Shown one piece after another: positions 1 through 6,516 of a stretch of DNA of 11,869 nucleotides (position 1 is its first letter; each line of letters starts with the position of its first letter). This stretch comes from JBBRSC01 sp038245795 (GTDB taxonomy: Bacteria; Actinomycetota; Acidimicrobiia; Acidimicrobiales; Microtrichaceae): positions 1 through 11,869 of the forward strand of contig JBBRSC010000087.1 of NCBI GenBank assembly GCA_038245795.1. Direction: 5' to 3'. The translations under genes were made by a program, and so were the position numbers. The notes under the pieces were generated by a model. It saw nothing but the letters and a program-made list of their open reading frames with translations, was not told the DNA's origin and made no database searches.

Positions 1-100
1 AGTTCACCGTGAGCTGACCCTCGGTCCGTTTCGGTTTCGGGCTCGGGCCACGTCGTGCGGTTCCGTTGAGCTTCGCCGTGGCGAGGTCGAGGGCAGTCAC
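1..100 (-). CDS. Possible start of a divergent gene, truncated by the window edge
   Basis: A minus-strand frame opens with GTG at 100-98 and stays open to the left edge for 33 codons, beginning VTALDLATAKLNG and continuing with a basic, proline-rich stretch (RRGPSPKPKR). An in-frame TAA lies five codons upstream of the GTG, so if the gene is real it must start here. Most third positions are G or C, as in the neighbouring genes. No Shine-Dalgarno sequence is visible; a TAACTC hexamer ends nine bases before the GTG and could be a weak -10 for a short-leader transcript. The fragment is too short to assign a family. The competing possibility is that this is only promoter DNA of the plus-strand oxidoreductase gene, whose own frame is also open to the edge. 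Confidence 0.35.
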   Translation of the reverse strand, partial: MTALDLATAKLNGTARRGPSPKPKRTEGQLTVN

Positions 101-129
101 CGTTTGCCGGAGTTACCCGACGGGTGTCC

Positions 130-135
130 TAGCGT
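130..135 (+). promoter_or_regulatory. -10 box TAGCGT of a leaderless promoter for the LLM oxidoreductase
   Basis: TAGCGT fits the actinobacterial -10 consensus TANNNT and ends seven bases before the GTG at 143, so transcription should begin at or next to the start codon. A TTGCCG at 104-109 resembles a -35 box, but the 20-base spacer is long. The placement supports GTG 143 over the longer TTG start at 104, which would lie upstream of the promoter. The identical hexamer sits six bases before the 129-aa gene at 5696. Confidence 0.5.
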
Positions 136-142
136 CTTGGCC

Positions 143-1090
143 GTGAGCGAAACCCTTCCCCGTCACCCGTTCCGATTCAGCAGTCCGCTCTCGGGTGCGA
201 TGACGGCCACAGGTCTGCGGGATCTGTCCCGCAAACTCGAGGACCTCGGCTTCGACACGATCACGATCGCCGATCATTTCGACGCCCAGCTTGGACCCGT
301 CGCAGCACTGATGGCAGCGGCGTCGGCCACGACCGCCATCAACGTCGCGACGCTCGTCTTCTGCAACGACTACCGCCATCCCGTCGTTCTGGCCAAGGAA
401 GCCGCCACGCTCGATCTGCTGACCGACGGTCGCTTCCGCTTCGGGCTCGGCGCCGGTTGGATGGAGACCGACTACCAGCGGTCCGGATTGACCTTCGACG
501 AACCGAACGTTCGGGTTGACCGAATGGAGGAGTCGCTGTCGATCATCAAAGCCCTCTGGTCCGGCGACCCCGTTACGCATTCAGGTCAGCACTATCGCCT
601 CGACGACATGGTCGGCACACCGATGCCCGCAACGCCTGGCGGGCCTCCGATCATCATCGGCGGCGGCGGACGACGCGTGCTCGAACTCGCAGCGCGCGAA
701 GCCAACATCGTCGGCTTGAACCCCAAGCTCAACGCCGGACGTATCGACGCCTCCGCTGGCCCATCAGCCACCCCGGCTGCCACCGACAAGAAGATCGGCT
801 GGATCCGCCGCGCCGCCGGTGACCGCTTCCTCGACATCGAGATTCAGGTCCGACTGGAATTCGCCCAGGTCACCAACGATCCCGAGCCGATCTACGACAG
901 CATCGGTGGAGGATTCGGCCTCGATCGCGCCGAATCCATCGGGACACCTCATGCGCTGGTGGGCACGGTCGATTCCATGGTCGAGGACCTGCTCGAGCGC
1001 CGAGAACGCTGGGGAATTTCGACGATTGGCATTCCCGCCGGCACTGTTGATCAGCTGGCGCCAGTCGTGGCCCGGCTTGCCGGTACCTAA
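143..1090 (+). CDS. LLM-class F420-dependent oxidoreductase, MSMEG_2516-like
   Basis: Predicted 315-aa cytoplasmic TIM-barrel flavin/F420 enzyme of the luciferase-like monooxygenase superfamily, closest in pattern to the probable F420-dependent oxidoreductases of the MSMEG_2516 type (TIGR03621). Visible family features, numbered from the GTG at 143, are the N-terminal PFRF strand, ADHFD near residue 44, the LATLVFCNDYRHP-like strand and loop near 70-80 (here VATLVFCNDYRHP), GLGAGWMETDY at 101-111 followed by a VRVDRMEE helix, and the IIIGGGGRRV phosphate-binding-like loop at 170-179. Family members are thought to transfer hydride between reduced F420 (or FMN) and small substrates; the substrate here is unknown. 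The frame is open upstream with a TTG at 104, but the GTG at 143 gives a normal family N-terminus and lies just after a TAGCGT -10. The gene ends seven bases from the convergent NlpC/P60 gene, with no clear terminator between them. Confidence 0.88.
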   Translation: MSETLPRHPFRFSSPLSGAMTATGLRDLSRKLEDLGFDTITIADHFDAQLGPVAALMAAASATTAINVATLVFCNDYRHPVVLAKEAATLDLLTDGRFRFGLGAGWMETDYQRSGLTFDEPNVRVDRMEESLSIIKALWSGDPVTHSGQHYRLDDMVGTPMPATPGGPPIIIGGGGRRVLELAAREANIVGLNPKLNAGRIDASAGPSATPAATDKKIGWIRRAAGDRFLDIEIQVRLEFAQVTNDPEPIYDSIGGGFGLDRAESIGTPHALVGTVDSMVEDLLERRERWGISTIGIPAGTVDQLAPVVARLAGT

Positions 1091-1097
1091 CTCAGGA

Positions 1098-2438
1098 TCA
1101 GAGTCGTCCGAACGACACCGGCTTCGAGGACGAATAGATCCCGGAGATCTTCACGACGTCGCCGGAGTGCGGAGCCTGGATCATCTGACCGCCACCGATG
1201 TACAGCGCCACGTGATGAATCGGGCTCCCTCCGAACACGAGGTCCCCAGGCTGCAGTTGATCTGCCGAGATGCGCTGGGTCATGGAGTACATCGCCCGCG
1301 ACGAGTGGGGAAGCGACAGTCCACCGAACTTCCAGGCGTAGAGAACCAACCCCGAGCAGTCGAAGCCACTGCCAGGCGAGCTTGCGCCCCAGCGGTACGG
1401 CACGCCGAGTTGGCTTCGTGCAGCATCGAGCACTGCTTGCACGCCAGGGGGAACAGGACCGGGATCTGGGAACGTTGTCGGGCCATTGGCAGACCCTGAC
1501 CCGTCCGTTGCCGATGGAGTGTCGGATTCGCTGCTGGTGTCGACCGGAGCTGCTGCTGTGTCCCGCGTCGCAGCCGACGACGGAACCTGAGCTCGGAGTC
1601 GGTCCGACGTGGCCGACGCAATCGATGCCTGTTGGGCCTGCTCGGCGCGGGCCTGAGCCTGACGTGCTGAATCCTCTTGCATCTGTCGCTCGGCGGCCGC
1701 GATCTGTTCCTGCTCCAAGCGGGCCTGCTCAGCGGCGACCGCATCAGCGAGTTGCCCGCTGACCGAGGCCTGCAGCGCGACCTGCTCTGCGATGCCAGCC
1801 TCGAGCGTCTTCTTGGTGGACGCCTGGGTGGCCATTTTCGCGTCGAGCGTTGCCTTGGAGGAGGAGAGCCGTGTCGATTTGTCGGCGAGATCCTGCTGCG
1901 CTGCTTCGACATCGGCGACGATCTGTTGCTTGTCGCCATGGAGCGACCGAAGATACGCCGTCCGGTTGCTCGCATCGGACGCGCTGCGGGCCGAGAAGAA
2001 AACAGGATCGACCTCGCCACCGCTGATGTAGGCATCCATCGCATAGTTCTTGACGGCGGCTTGGTTCGTGCCGAGCGAGGCCTGCGCCTGATCGACCTCG
2101 GACTGGGTCCCGGCGAGCTTGGCCTGCAGGTCGGTCAGCTCGATCTGCGCGGCGAGGAACTCCTCGTTGAGCGTGTCGGAGTCCATCTGCAGTTTTTGAA
2201 TCTTCGCCGCGATAGCTGCAGCCTTCGACTGCAGGTCGCCCACGGACTGGGCCGGCGACGACAGCGAGGCGGGAGCCATAGGCGCCGCCGATGCCGAAGA
2301 GACAGGGAACGCCACGACTGCTGCGACCAGTGCAACGGCCACGGTGGTCACGGTTCGATGCAACCCTGTTCGAGACATGCTTTGGCGCCCCAGCCGGGAC
2401 GTCGGAGAGGCACTCGAATTCGACCGGGGGCGCGACAT
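1098..2438 (-). CDS. Secreted NlpC/P60 peptidoglycan endopeptidase with N-terminal coiled coil
   Basis: Predicted 446-aa cell-wall hydrolase that would cut peptide stems of peptidoglycan outside the membrane. Numbered from the ATG at 2438: a basic N-region, a hydrophobic signal segment at about 31-47 ending in an SASAA cleavage context near 50; two long Ala/Gln/Glu-rich coiled coils at about 65-145 and 165-280; a Ser/Thr/Pro/Asp-rich linker to about 330; and a C-terminal NlpC/P60 domain. The domain has the full catalytic set: Cys361 in FDCSGL, His409 in HHVALYIG and His423 in APHSGD. Coiled coil plus NlpC/P60 is the layout of CwlO/RipA-type hydrolases that are held inactive until a division complex engages the coil; that role is inferred here. 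Three in-frame ATGs exist (2498, 2438, 2378). A TTGTCA-17-CAAGAT promoter lies inside the longest version, so 2438 is preferred; 2378 gives the most compact signal peptide. Confidence 0.9.
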   Translation of the reverse strand: MSRPRSNSSASPTSRLGRQSMSRTGLHRTVTTVAVALVAAVVAFPVSSASAAPMAPASLSSPAQSVGDLQSKAAAIAAKIQKLQMDSDTLNEEFLAAQIELTDLQAKLAGTQSEVDQAQASLGTNQAAVKNYAMDAYISGGEVDPVFFSARSASDASNRTAYLRSLHGDKQQIVADVEAAQQDLADKSTRLSSSKATLDAKMATQASTKKTLEAGIAEQVALQASVSGQLADAVAAEQARLEQEQIAAAERQMQEDSARQAQARAEQAQQASIASATSDRLRAQVPSSAATRDTAAAPVDTSSESDTPSATDGSGSANGPTTFPDPGPVPPGVQAVLDAARSQLGVPYRWGASSPGSGFDCSGLVLYAWKFGGLSLPHSSRAMYSMTQRISADQLQPGDLVFGGSPIHHVALYIGGGQMIQAPHSGDVVKISGIYSSSKPVSFGRL

Positions 2439-2447
2439 GACTCGATC

Positions 2448-2476
2448 ATCTTGCCAGACGATGACGAATATGACAA
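2448..2476 (-). promoter_or_regulatory. Promoter of the NlpC/P60 gene
   Basis: On the minus strand TTGTCA (2476-2471) is followed, after 17 bases, by CAAGAT (2453-2448), a good match to a sigma-70-type -35/-10 pair. The -10 ends nine bases before the ATG at 2438, giving a leader of only a few bases. This is the main argument against the ATG at 2498, which lies upstream of the promoter. An AACGCGTT palindrome at 2476-2483 abuts the -35 box. Confidence 0.5.
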
Positions 2477-2508
2477 ACGCGTTACGTTCGAGGTTCATTA
2501 ACGCGGCC

Positions 2509-2528
2509 GAATGACATGATTGTCATTC
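2509..2528. promoter_or_regulatory. Perfect 8-bp inverted repeat between guaA and the NlpC/P60 gene
   Basis: Arms GAATGACA and TGTCATTC are exact complements around a 4-base TGAT centre. The site lies 32 bases upstream of the -35 box of the NlpC/P60 gene and 20 bases past the guaA stop. The AT-rich stem with no following T-run argues against an intrinsic terminator, and the symmetry fits a dimeric regulator site. It cannot be assigned to a known regulator from sequence alone. Confidence 0.45.
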
Positions 2529-2533
2529 ATCCG

Positions 2534-2546
2534 CCACGCAGCGTGG
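2534..2546 (-). other. Short GC-rich hairpin just after the guaA stop
   Basis: CCACG and CGTGG pair around a 3-base loop three bases past the guaA stop codon. No T-run follows on the minus strand. It could stall polymerase together with the 2509-2528 repeat, but taken alone it is too weak to call a terminator. Confidence 0.2.
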
Positions 2547-2548
2547 GG

Positions 2549-4102
2549 TTACTCCCACTCAATGGTGCCGGGTGGCTTTGATGTGATGTCGTAGGCCACA
2601 CGATTCACCCCAGCGACCTGGTTGATGATTCTCGACGAGATCGACTCGAGAACGTCGTAGGGAATCCGTGCCCAGTCAGCCGTCATTGCATCCTCGCTGG
2701 TCACGGCTCGCACGATGATGGGATAGCCATACGTTCGTTCGTCGCCCATCACCCCTACCGAACGAATATCGGGAAGCACCGCGAACGACTGCCAGATCTC
2801 CCGCTCCAGACCGGCGCCCCGAAGTTCCTCGCGAACGATCGCGTCGGCCTCCTGCAGGATGGCGACCTTGTCGGGGGTGACCTCGCCGATGATCCGGACA
2901 CCGAGACCGGGACCGGGGAAGGGTTGGCGCCAGACGATCTCGTCAGGGAGCCCCAGCTGGGCCCCGACTGCACGGACCTCGTCCTTGAACAGCGAACGCA
3001 ACGGCTCGACCAGCTCGAACGTCATGTCCTCGGGAAGTCCGCCGACGTTGTGATGCGACTTGATCTTGGCGGCGTGGCCGGTGCCCGATTCGATCACGTC
3101 GGGGTACAGCGTTCCCTGCACCAGGAAGTTCGCATCGGTGATGCCGCCCGATGCATCCTCGAAGATCCGGATGAACAATTCACCGATGACCTTCCGTTTT
3201 GCCTCCGGCTCGGTGATGCCAGCGAGCCCGTCGAAGAAGCGTTCGGCTGCCCGGACATGGATCAGCTCGATGCCCTGATGGCGTTGGAACGTTTCGACCA
3301 CCTGATCGCCCTCGTTCTTGCGCATGAGCCCGGTGTCGACGAAGACGCAGGTCAATTGCGAACCGATGGCTCGGTGCACGAGCGCTGCCGCAACAGCAGA
3401 GTCGACGCCGCCAGACAGTCCACAGATCGCGCGGCCGGCTCCGACCTGGGCACGGATGGCGTCAACCGTGGTGTCAACGAAGTTCTCCATGGTCCAACTG
3501 CCACTGCACCCGGCCGCGTCGAGCAGGAAACGCTCCATGAGTTCCTGGCCACGGGGCGTGTGCATGACCTCGGGGTGGTACTGAACACCGAAGATTCCTC
3601 GTTCGCGATCCTCGAACACGGCACTCGGAGTTTCTGCCGACGATGCGGATACGACCGCGCCGGCCGGCGGCTTCGTGATCGTGTCGAAGTGGCTCATCCA
3701 CACCAGCTGATCCGACGAGTCCGAGAGGAGAACACCCGCGTTCGACACGTCGAGTTGGGTGCGTCCGTATTCGCCCCGACCGGTCTTGTCGACCGATCCA
3801 CCGAGGTCGCGGGCGAGGAGTTGTGCGCCGTAGCAGATGCCCAAGATCGGGATACCCAGGTCATAGACGTCGGGGTCGATCGACGGCGCTCCCTCCTGGT
3901 GCACCGACTTCGGACCACCGGAGAAGATCAGCGCCGTCGGAGCGATCTCTGCCACCTGCGCGGCGGTGATCGTATGAGGCACGATCTCGGAGAACACGTG
4001 CGCCTCTCGAACCCGGCGCGCAATCAACTGCGCATACTGTGCGCCGAAGTCGACGACGAGCACCACTTGGTCGGGTCGATGGGTTGCCGCCACGTCAGCC
4101 AC
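2549..4102 (-). CDS. guaA: GMP synthase (glutamine-hydrolysing)
   Basis: Full-length 517-aa two-domain enzyme that converts XMP, ATP and glutamine to GMP in the cytoplasm, the last step of de novo guanine nucleotide synthesis. The N-terminal class I glutamine amidotransferase domain carries VVDFGAQYAQLIARRVRE at the start, the nucleophile Cys90 in GICYGAQLL, and His176/Glu178 in VQYHPEVMHT. The ATP-pyrophosphatase domain has the P-loop SGGVDS at 230-235, and the C-terminal dimerisation domain ends with the family signature near ITSKPPGTIEWE. The stretch usually reading MSHGD is MSHFD here (136-140), a small departure outside the catalytic triad. The start is GTG at 4102, overlapping the guaB3 stop by eight bases; a second GTG at 4093 is possible. 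No strong Shine-Dalgarno is seen, so translation is probably coupled to guaB3. Confidence 0.97.
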   Translation of the reverse strand: MADVAATHRPDQVVLVVDFGAQYAQLIARRVREAHVFSEIVPHTITAAQVAEIAPTALIFSGGPKSVHQEGAPSIDPDVYDLGIPILGICYGAQLLARDLGGSVDKTGRGEYGRTQLDVSNAGVLLSDSSDQLVWMSHFDTITKPPAGAVVSASSAETPSAVFEDRERGIFGVQYHPEVMHTPRGQELMERFLLDAAGCSGSWTMENFVDTTVDAIRAQVGAGRAICGLSGGVDSAVAAALVHRAIGSQLTCVFVDTGLMRKNEGDQVVETFQRHQGIELIHVRAAERFFDGLAGITEPEAKRKVIGELFIRIFEDASGGITDANFLVQGTLYPDVIESGTGHAAKIKSHHNVGGLPEDMTFELVEPLRSLFKDEVRAVGAQLGLPDEIVWRQPFPGPGLGVRIIGEVTPDKVAILQEADAIVREELRGAGLEREIWQSFAVLPDIRSVGVMGDERTYGYPIIVRAVTSEDAMTADWARIPYDVLESISSRIINQVAGVNRVAYDITSKPPGTIEWE

Positions 4103-5216
4103 GTTCGGGTCCGGTCACGGTCAGCTCAGCCTTCTGGAAGTCCTTCAGCGACGAGTATCCGCTCACCGCCATGGCCTTGCGCAACCCGCCCGCCAGGTTC
4201 GTTCGGCCACTCGCATCGATGGCTGGACCGTTGACGATGGTCTCGAGCGGACCAAGTGGCTCGACGAAGCGCCGCTCACCGCGAGCGAGGGTCGGGTGCG
4301 CAGCCGCCATCCCCCAATGTGAGCCGTAACCGGGGGCCTCCGTTGACGCCGCAAACAGCGAACCCACCATGACGGCGTCGGCGCCGCACACAATGGCCTT
4401 GGCGATGTCCGCCGACGAGGTGATCCCACCGTCGGCGATGACGTGGACATATACACCGGTCTCGTCGAGATGGCGCATGCGAGCTGCCCGTGCGTCGGCA
4501 ACGGCCGTAGCGTTGGCACCACCCACGCCGAGTACCTCGTTCGAACTGGACGCGCCTCCGGCACCGACGCCGACCAGCACGCCCGCCGCACCCGTGCGCA
4601 TGAGGTGCAGGGCAGCCTGATAGCTGGTGCAGCCGCCGACGATCACGGGCACTTCGAGCTCGCGCACGAACTTCTTCAGGTTCAGCGGTTCACCGACGGC
4701 GGCAACATGTTCCGCAGATACCACCGTGCCCTGGATGACCAGCAGATCAGGCTCGGCAGAGCGGATGTCGCCGAGAAGTCGGGATGCATGTTGCGGGGTG
4801 ACGGCGACCGCCACCACGGGCGTCGTCTCGCGCAATTCGGCCAAACGCTGCTTGATCAGATCGCTCCGGACGGGAGCCGAGTAGGCCTCGAGTAGTGCCT
4901 GTCGCGACTCGGAGTCGGTCGCCTCGGCAATCGAGCGCAACACCAGCTCGGGATCGTCGTAACGTGTCCACACACCCTCGAGGTGAAGGACACCGACCCC
5001 GCCGAGCGAGCCGAGGCGTGATGCCGTGATGGGGCTCGTCACCGAGTCCATGGCGGAACCGAGAATCGGCAGGTCCAGACCGAATGCATCGATCTGCCAG
5101 GAGATGTCCACCTCGGATGCGTCGCGGGTTCGACGGCTCGGCAGAATCGCCAGTTCACTGAAGGACACGCCGCGACGGCCGGACTTGCCCATGCCGATCT
5201 CGATCTCGCTGCTCAT
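4095..5216 (-). CDS. guaB3: GuaB3-family IMP dehydrogenase-related protein
   Basis: A 373-aa TIM-barrel protein of the IMP dehydrogenase/GMP reductase superfamily, subfamily GuaB3 (IMP_DH_rel_2 type). Features include EIGMGKSGRR at the start, LPSRRTR near 25-31, LGGVGVLHLEG at 71-81, VGGCTSY at 193-199, ADGGI at 261-265 and the GuaB3-type ending LKDFQKAELTV. It has no CBS domain pair. The loop that in true IMP dehydrogenases carries the nucleophilic Cys (GxGSxC) reads GVGAGGASSSNEVLG (216-230) with no Cys, so canonical IMP dehydrogenase activity is doubtful; the same loop lacks Cys in the mycobacterial GuaB3 as I recall it. Its role is unproven. The ATG at 5216 has GAGGTG six bases upstream and follows a promoter; a longer frame starting at 5279 would begin before that promoter. 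It overlaps guaA by eight bases, hence an operon. Confidence 0.9.
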   Translation of the reverse strand: MSSEIEIGMGKSGRRGVSFSELAILPSRRTRDASEVDISWQIDAFGLDLPILGSAMDSVTSPITASRLGSLGGVGVLHLEGVWTRYDDPELVLRSIAEATDSESRQALLEAYSAPVRSDLIKQRLAELRETTPVVAVAVTPQHASRLLGDIRSAEPDLLVIQGTVVSAEHVAAVGEPLNLKKFVRELEVPVIVGGCTSYQAALHLMRTGAAGVLVGVGAGGASSSNEVLGVGGANATAVADARAARMRHLDETGVYVHVIADGGITSSADIAKAIVCGADAVMVGSLFAASTEAPGYGSHWGMAAAHPTLARGERRFVEPLGPLETIVNGPAIDASGRTNLAGGLRKAMAVSGYSSLKDFQKAELTVTGPERG

Positions 5217-5222
5217 CTGATG

Positions 5223-5228
5223 CACCTC
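5223..5228 (-). promoter_or_regulatory. Ribosome binding site fixing the guaB3 start
   Basis: GAGGTG on the minus strand, six bases before the ATG at 5216. It selects this ATG over the in-frame ATG at 5279. Unlike most genes in the window, guaB3 therefore has a real leader. Confidence 0.6.
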
Positions 5229-5242
5229 GGAGGAAACGGGAG

Positions 5243-5270
5243 AGCCTAGCGCTCCTCGCCAACGCTCCAA
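5243..5270 (-). promoter_or_regulatory. Promoter of the guaB3-guaA operon
   Basis: TTGGAG (5270-5265), a 16-base spacer and TAGGCT (5248-5243) on the minus strand. The expected start near 5236 leaves a leader of about 20 bases that holds the GAGGTG ribosome binding site. No riboswitch-sized leader is available between here and the upstream gene. Confidence 0.5.
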
Positions 5271-5306
5271 TTCCCACATCGGGTCGAGCGATTACCAGTC
5301 GCTACA

Positions 5307-5696
5307 TCAGGGTCGAAGAGAACGAAGGACCTGTCGAGCAATCGTGCTGTTCATCTCATACGCGGCGCGACGACCGGCTTTGGAGACCTGCTTCACGACG
5401 CTGCCACCCGTTGCTTCCTCGATGGAATCGAGACCCGAGATCAGCGCGGTCTTTGTGGCATCGGTCGCCTTGTATCCCATACTCGTCAGGCCCTTCATCA
5501 GCTCACTCTGCGCCACTGGCCCGGGGGCCGCCGACGCAATGATCCGCAACGCGTCCTTCGTGAGTTCTGCTCCCTGCTCGATAGCGTCCACGGCGGAGAG
5601 GTTGCCCTGCGGCGTGTTCTCGAGCGACGCCAGCCATCGCTTCACCTTCAGCAGAATCTCGCTGTGGGTTTCTCCGTCGAAGCTGAGCGTGGGCAT
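5307..5696 (-). CDS. Uncharacterised 129-aa protein
   Basis: I do not recognise this family. The protein has no signal peptide, membrane segment or cysteine. It begins MPTLSFDGETHSEILLKVKRWLASLE, is probably mostly helical, has an Ala/Gly/Pro turn (ASAAPGPVAQSELMKGL, about 54-70), a GYKATDATKTALISGLDSIEEATGG segment at about 74-98, and a basic C-terminal helix (GRRAAYEMNSTIARQVLRSLRP). A small winged-helix or nucleic-acid-binding fold is possible but unproven. It has its own -10 (TAGCGT, six bases upstream of the ATG), lies 25 bases after potC and 90 bases before guaB3, and so is probably transcribed separately. Codon use matches the neighbours. Confidence 0.75.
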   Translation of the reverse strand: MPTLSFDGETHSEILLKVKRWLASLENTPQGNLSAVDAIEQGAELTKDALRIIASAAPGPVAQSELMKGLTSMGYKATDATKTALISGLDSIEEATGGSVVKQVSKAGRRAAYEMNSTIARQVLRSLRP

Positions 5697-5702
5697 GGCG
5701 TC

Positions 5703-5708
5703 ACGCTA
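5703..5708 (-). promoter_or_regulatory. -10 box TAGCGT of a leaderless promoter for the 129-aa gene
   Basis: Minus-strand TAGCGT ends six bases before the ATG at 5696, placing the transcription start on or beside the ATG. No Shine-Dalgarno is present. The corresponding -35 region would lie in the end of potC and has no good match. Confidence 0.5.
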
Positions 5709-5721
5709 CTGCCGGGCCGTT

Positions 5722-6516
5722 CTACCGACTGTTTCCTGCGCCATCACCGACTCGTTGGGCAATCCATACCGGGATCAGGCTCAACAGGATCACCATCGTC
5801 GACACCGCCGCTACCACCGGGACGTTCTTGGCCCGGAACGTGTTGTTGAGGATCCATTGCGGCAGGGTCTCGGTCGAGCCGGCGGTGAAGGTCGTGACGA
5901 CGATCTCATCGAAGCTGAGGGCAAAGGCCAGGAGCGCGGCGGCCAGGAGCGCTGAGCGGATCATCGGGAAGGTGACGAGCCGAAAGGTGGTGAAGCCCCG
6001 TGCGCCAAGGTCGGCAGACGCCTCCTGGAGCGTGGGTCCCAGCCGCCGGAGCCGAGCGATCACATTGTTGTACGCCACCACGATGCAGAACGTCGAGTGC
6101 GCCAGGATCAACGTCACGAAGCCGAACGTGAAGCCAAGTTCCCGAAACGCAAGCGCCAACGCCAGCGCCGTCACGATGCCAGGGAGGGCAATTGGAAGGA
6201 CCACGGCGAGACTCAGGGTATTCCGACCGAAGAATCGACGGCCCGACAGCCCGAATGCCAACAGCGTCCCCAACACCAGCGCGATCAGAGTGGCACCCAA
6301 AGCGACAATGGCCGAGTGGGCGAGCGCCGTGCGGGCTCCCTGGTTGCCGATCGCGTCACTGAACCACCGGGTGGTGAAGCCGTCGGGAATGATGTCGAAG
6401 TTGCCGCCCTTCGACACCGACGTCGAGAACACCACGAACAACGGTAGGTACAGGAACGCGAAGCCGAGGGTCGTGAGCAGCGCCAGGAGCCGACGGGCCG
6501 ACGTCGAGAGATACAT
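5722..6516 (-). CDS. potC: ABC transporter permease, PotC-like
   Basis: A 264-aa inner-membrane permease with about six hydrophobic helices (the first at about 10-31, later ones near 66-90, 100-124, 131-152, 187-207 and 231-252). The cytoplasmic EAA loop that contacts the ATPase is EASADLGARGFTTFRLVTFP at 165-184, with the conserved Gly171. Length and helix number match the PotC half of spermidine/putrescine importers. The ATG at 6516 shares one base with the potB stop (TGATG), and GGAGA lies seven bases upstream, so the two permeases are translationally coupled and should be made in equal amounts. It is the last gene of the operon and ends in TAG. Confidence 0.92.
   Translation of the reverse strand: MYLSTSARRLLALLTTLGFAFLYLPLFVVFSTSVSKGGNFDIIPDGFTTRWFSDAIGNQGARTALAHSAIVALGATLIALVLGTLLAFGLSGRRFFGRNTLSLAVVLPIALPGIVTALALALAFRELGFTFGFVTLILAHSTFCIVVAYNNVIARLRRLGPTLQEASADLGARGFTTFRLVTFPMIRSALLAAALLAFALSFDEIVVTTFTAGSTETLPQWILNNTFRAKNVPVVAAVSTMVILLSLIPVWIAQRVGDGAGNSR

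Noticed and set aside
1103..1116. Small hairpin GTCGT-CCGA-ACGAC at the convergent gene ends
   Set aside because: Only 5 bp, inside the NlpC/P60 coding end, with no T-run; not enough for a shared terminator.
1677..2501. A 274-codon plus-strand frame antisense to the NlpC/P60 gene
   Set aside because: The minus-strand protein has a signal peptide, coiled coils and a complete catalytic domain; the plus frame is a Leu/Arg/Gly-rich shadow.
2924..4234. A 436-codon open frame on the plus strand, antisense to guaA and the end of guaB3
   Set aside because: It mirrors the codon structure of two certain genes in high-GC DNA, shows no family motif and has an arginine/aspartate-rich shadow composition.
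5217..5279. A 21-residue N-terminal extension of GuaB3 from an ATG at 5279
   Set aside because: It would start upstream of the -35/-10 pair and ignore the GAGGTG before 5216; family members start with the EIGMG-type sequence.
5289..5303. Short GCGA/TCGC symmetry in the 129-aa gene to guaB3 gap
   Set aside because: A 4-bp stem is expected by chance in GC-rich DNA and no T-run follows.
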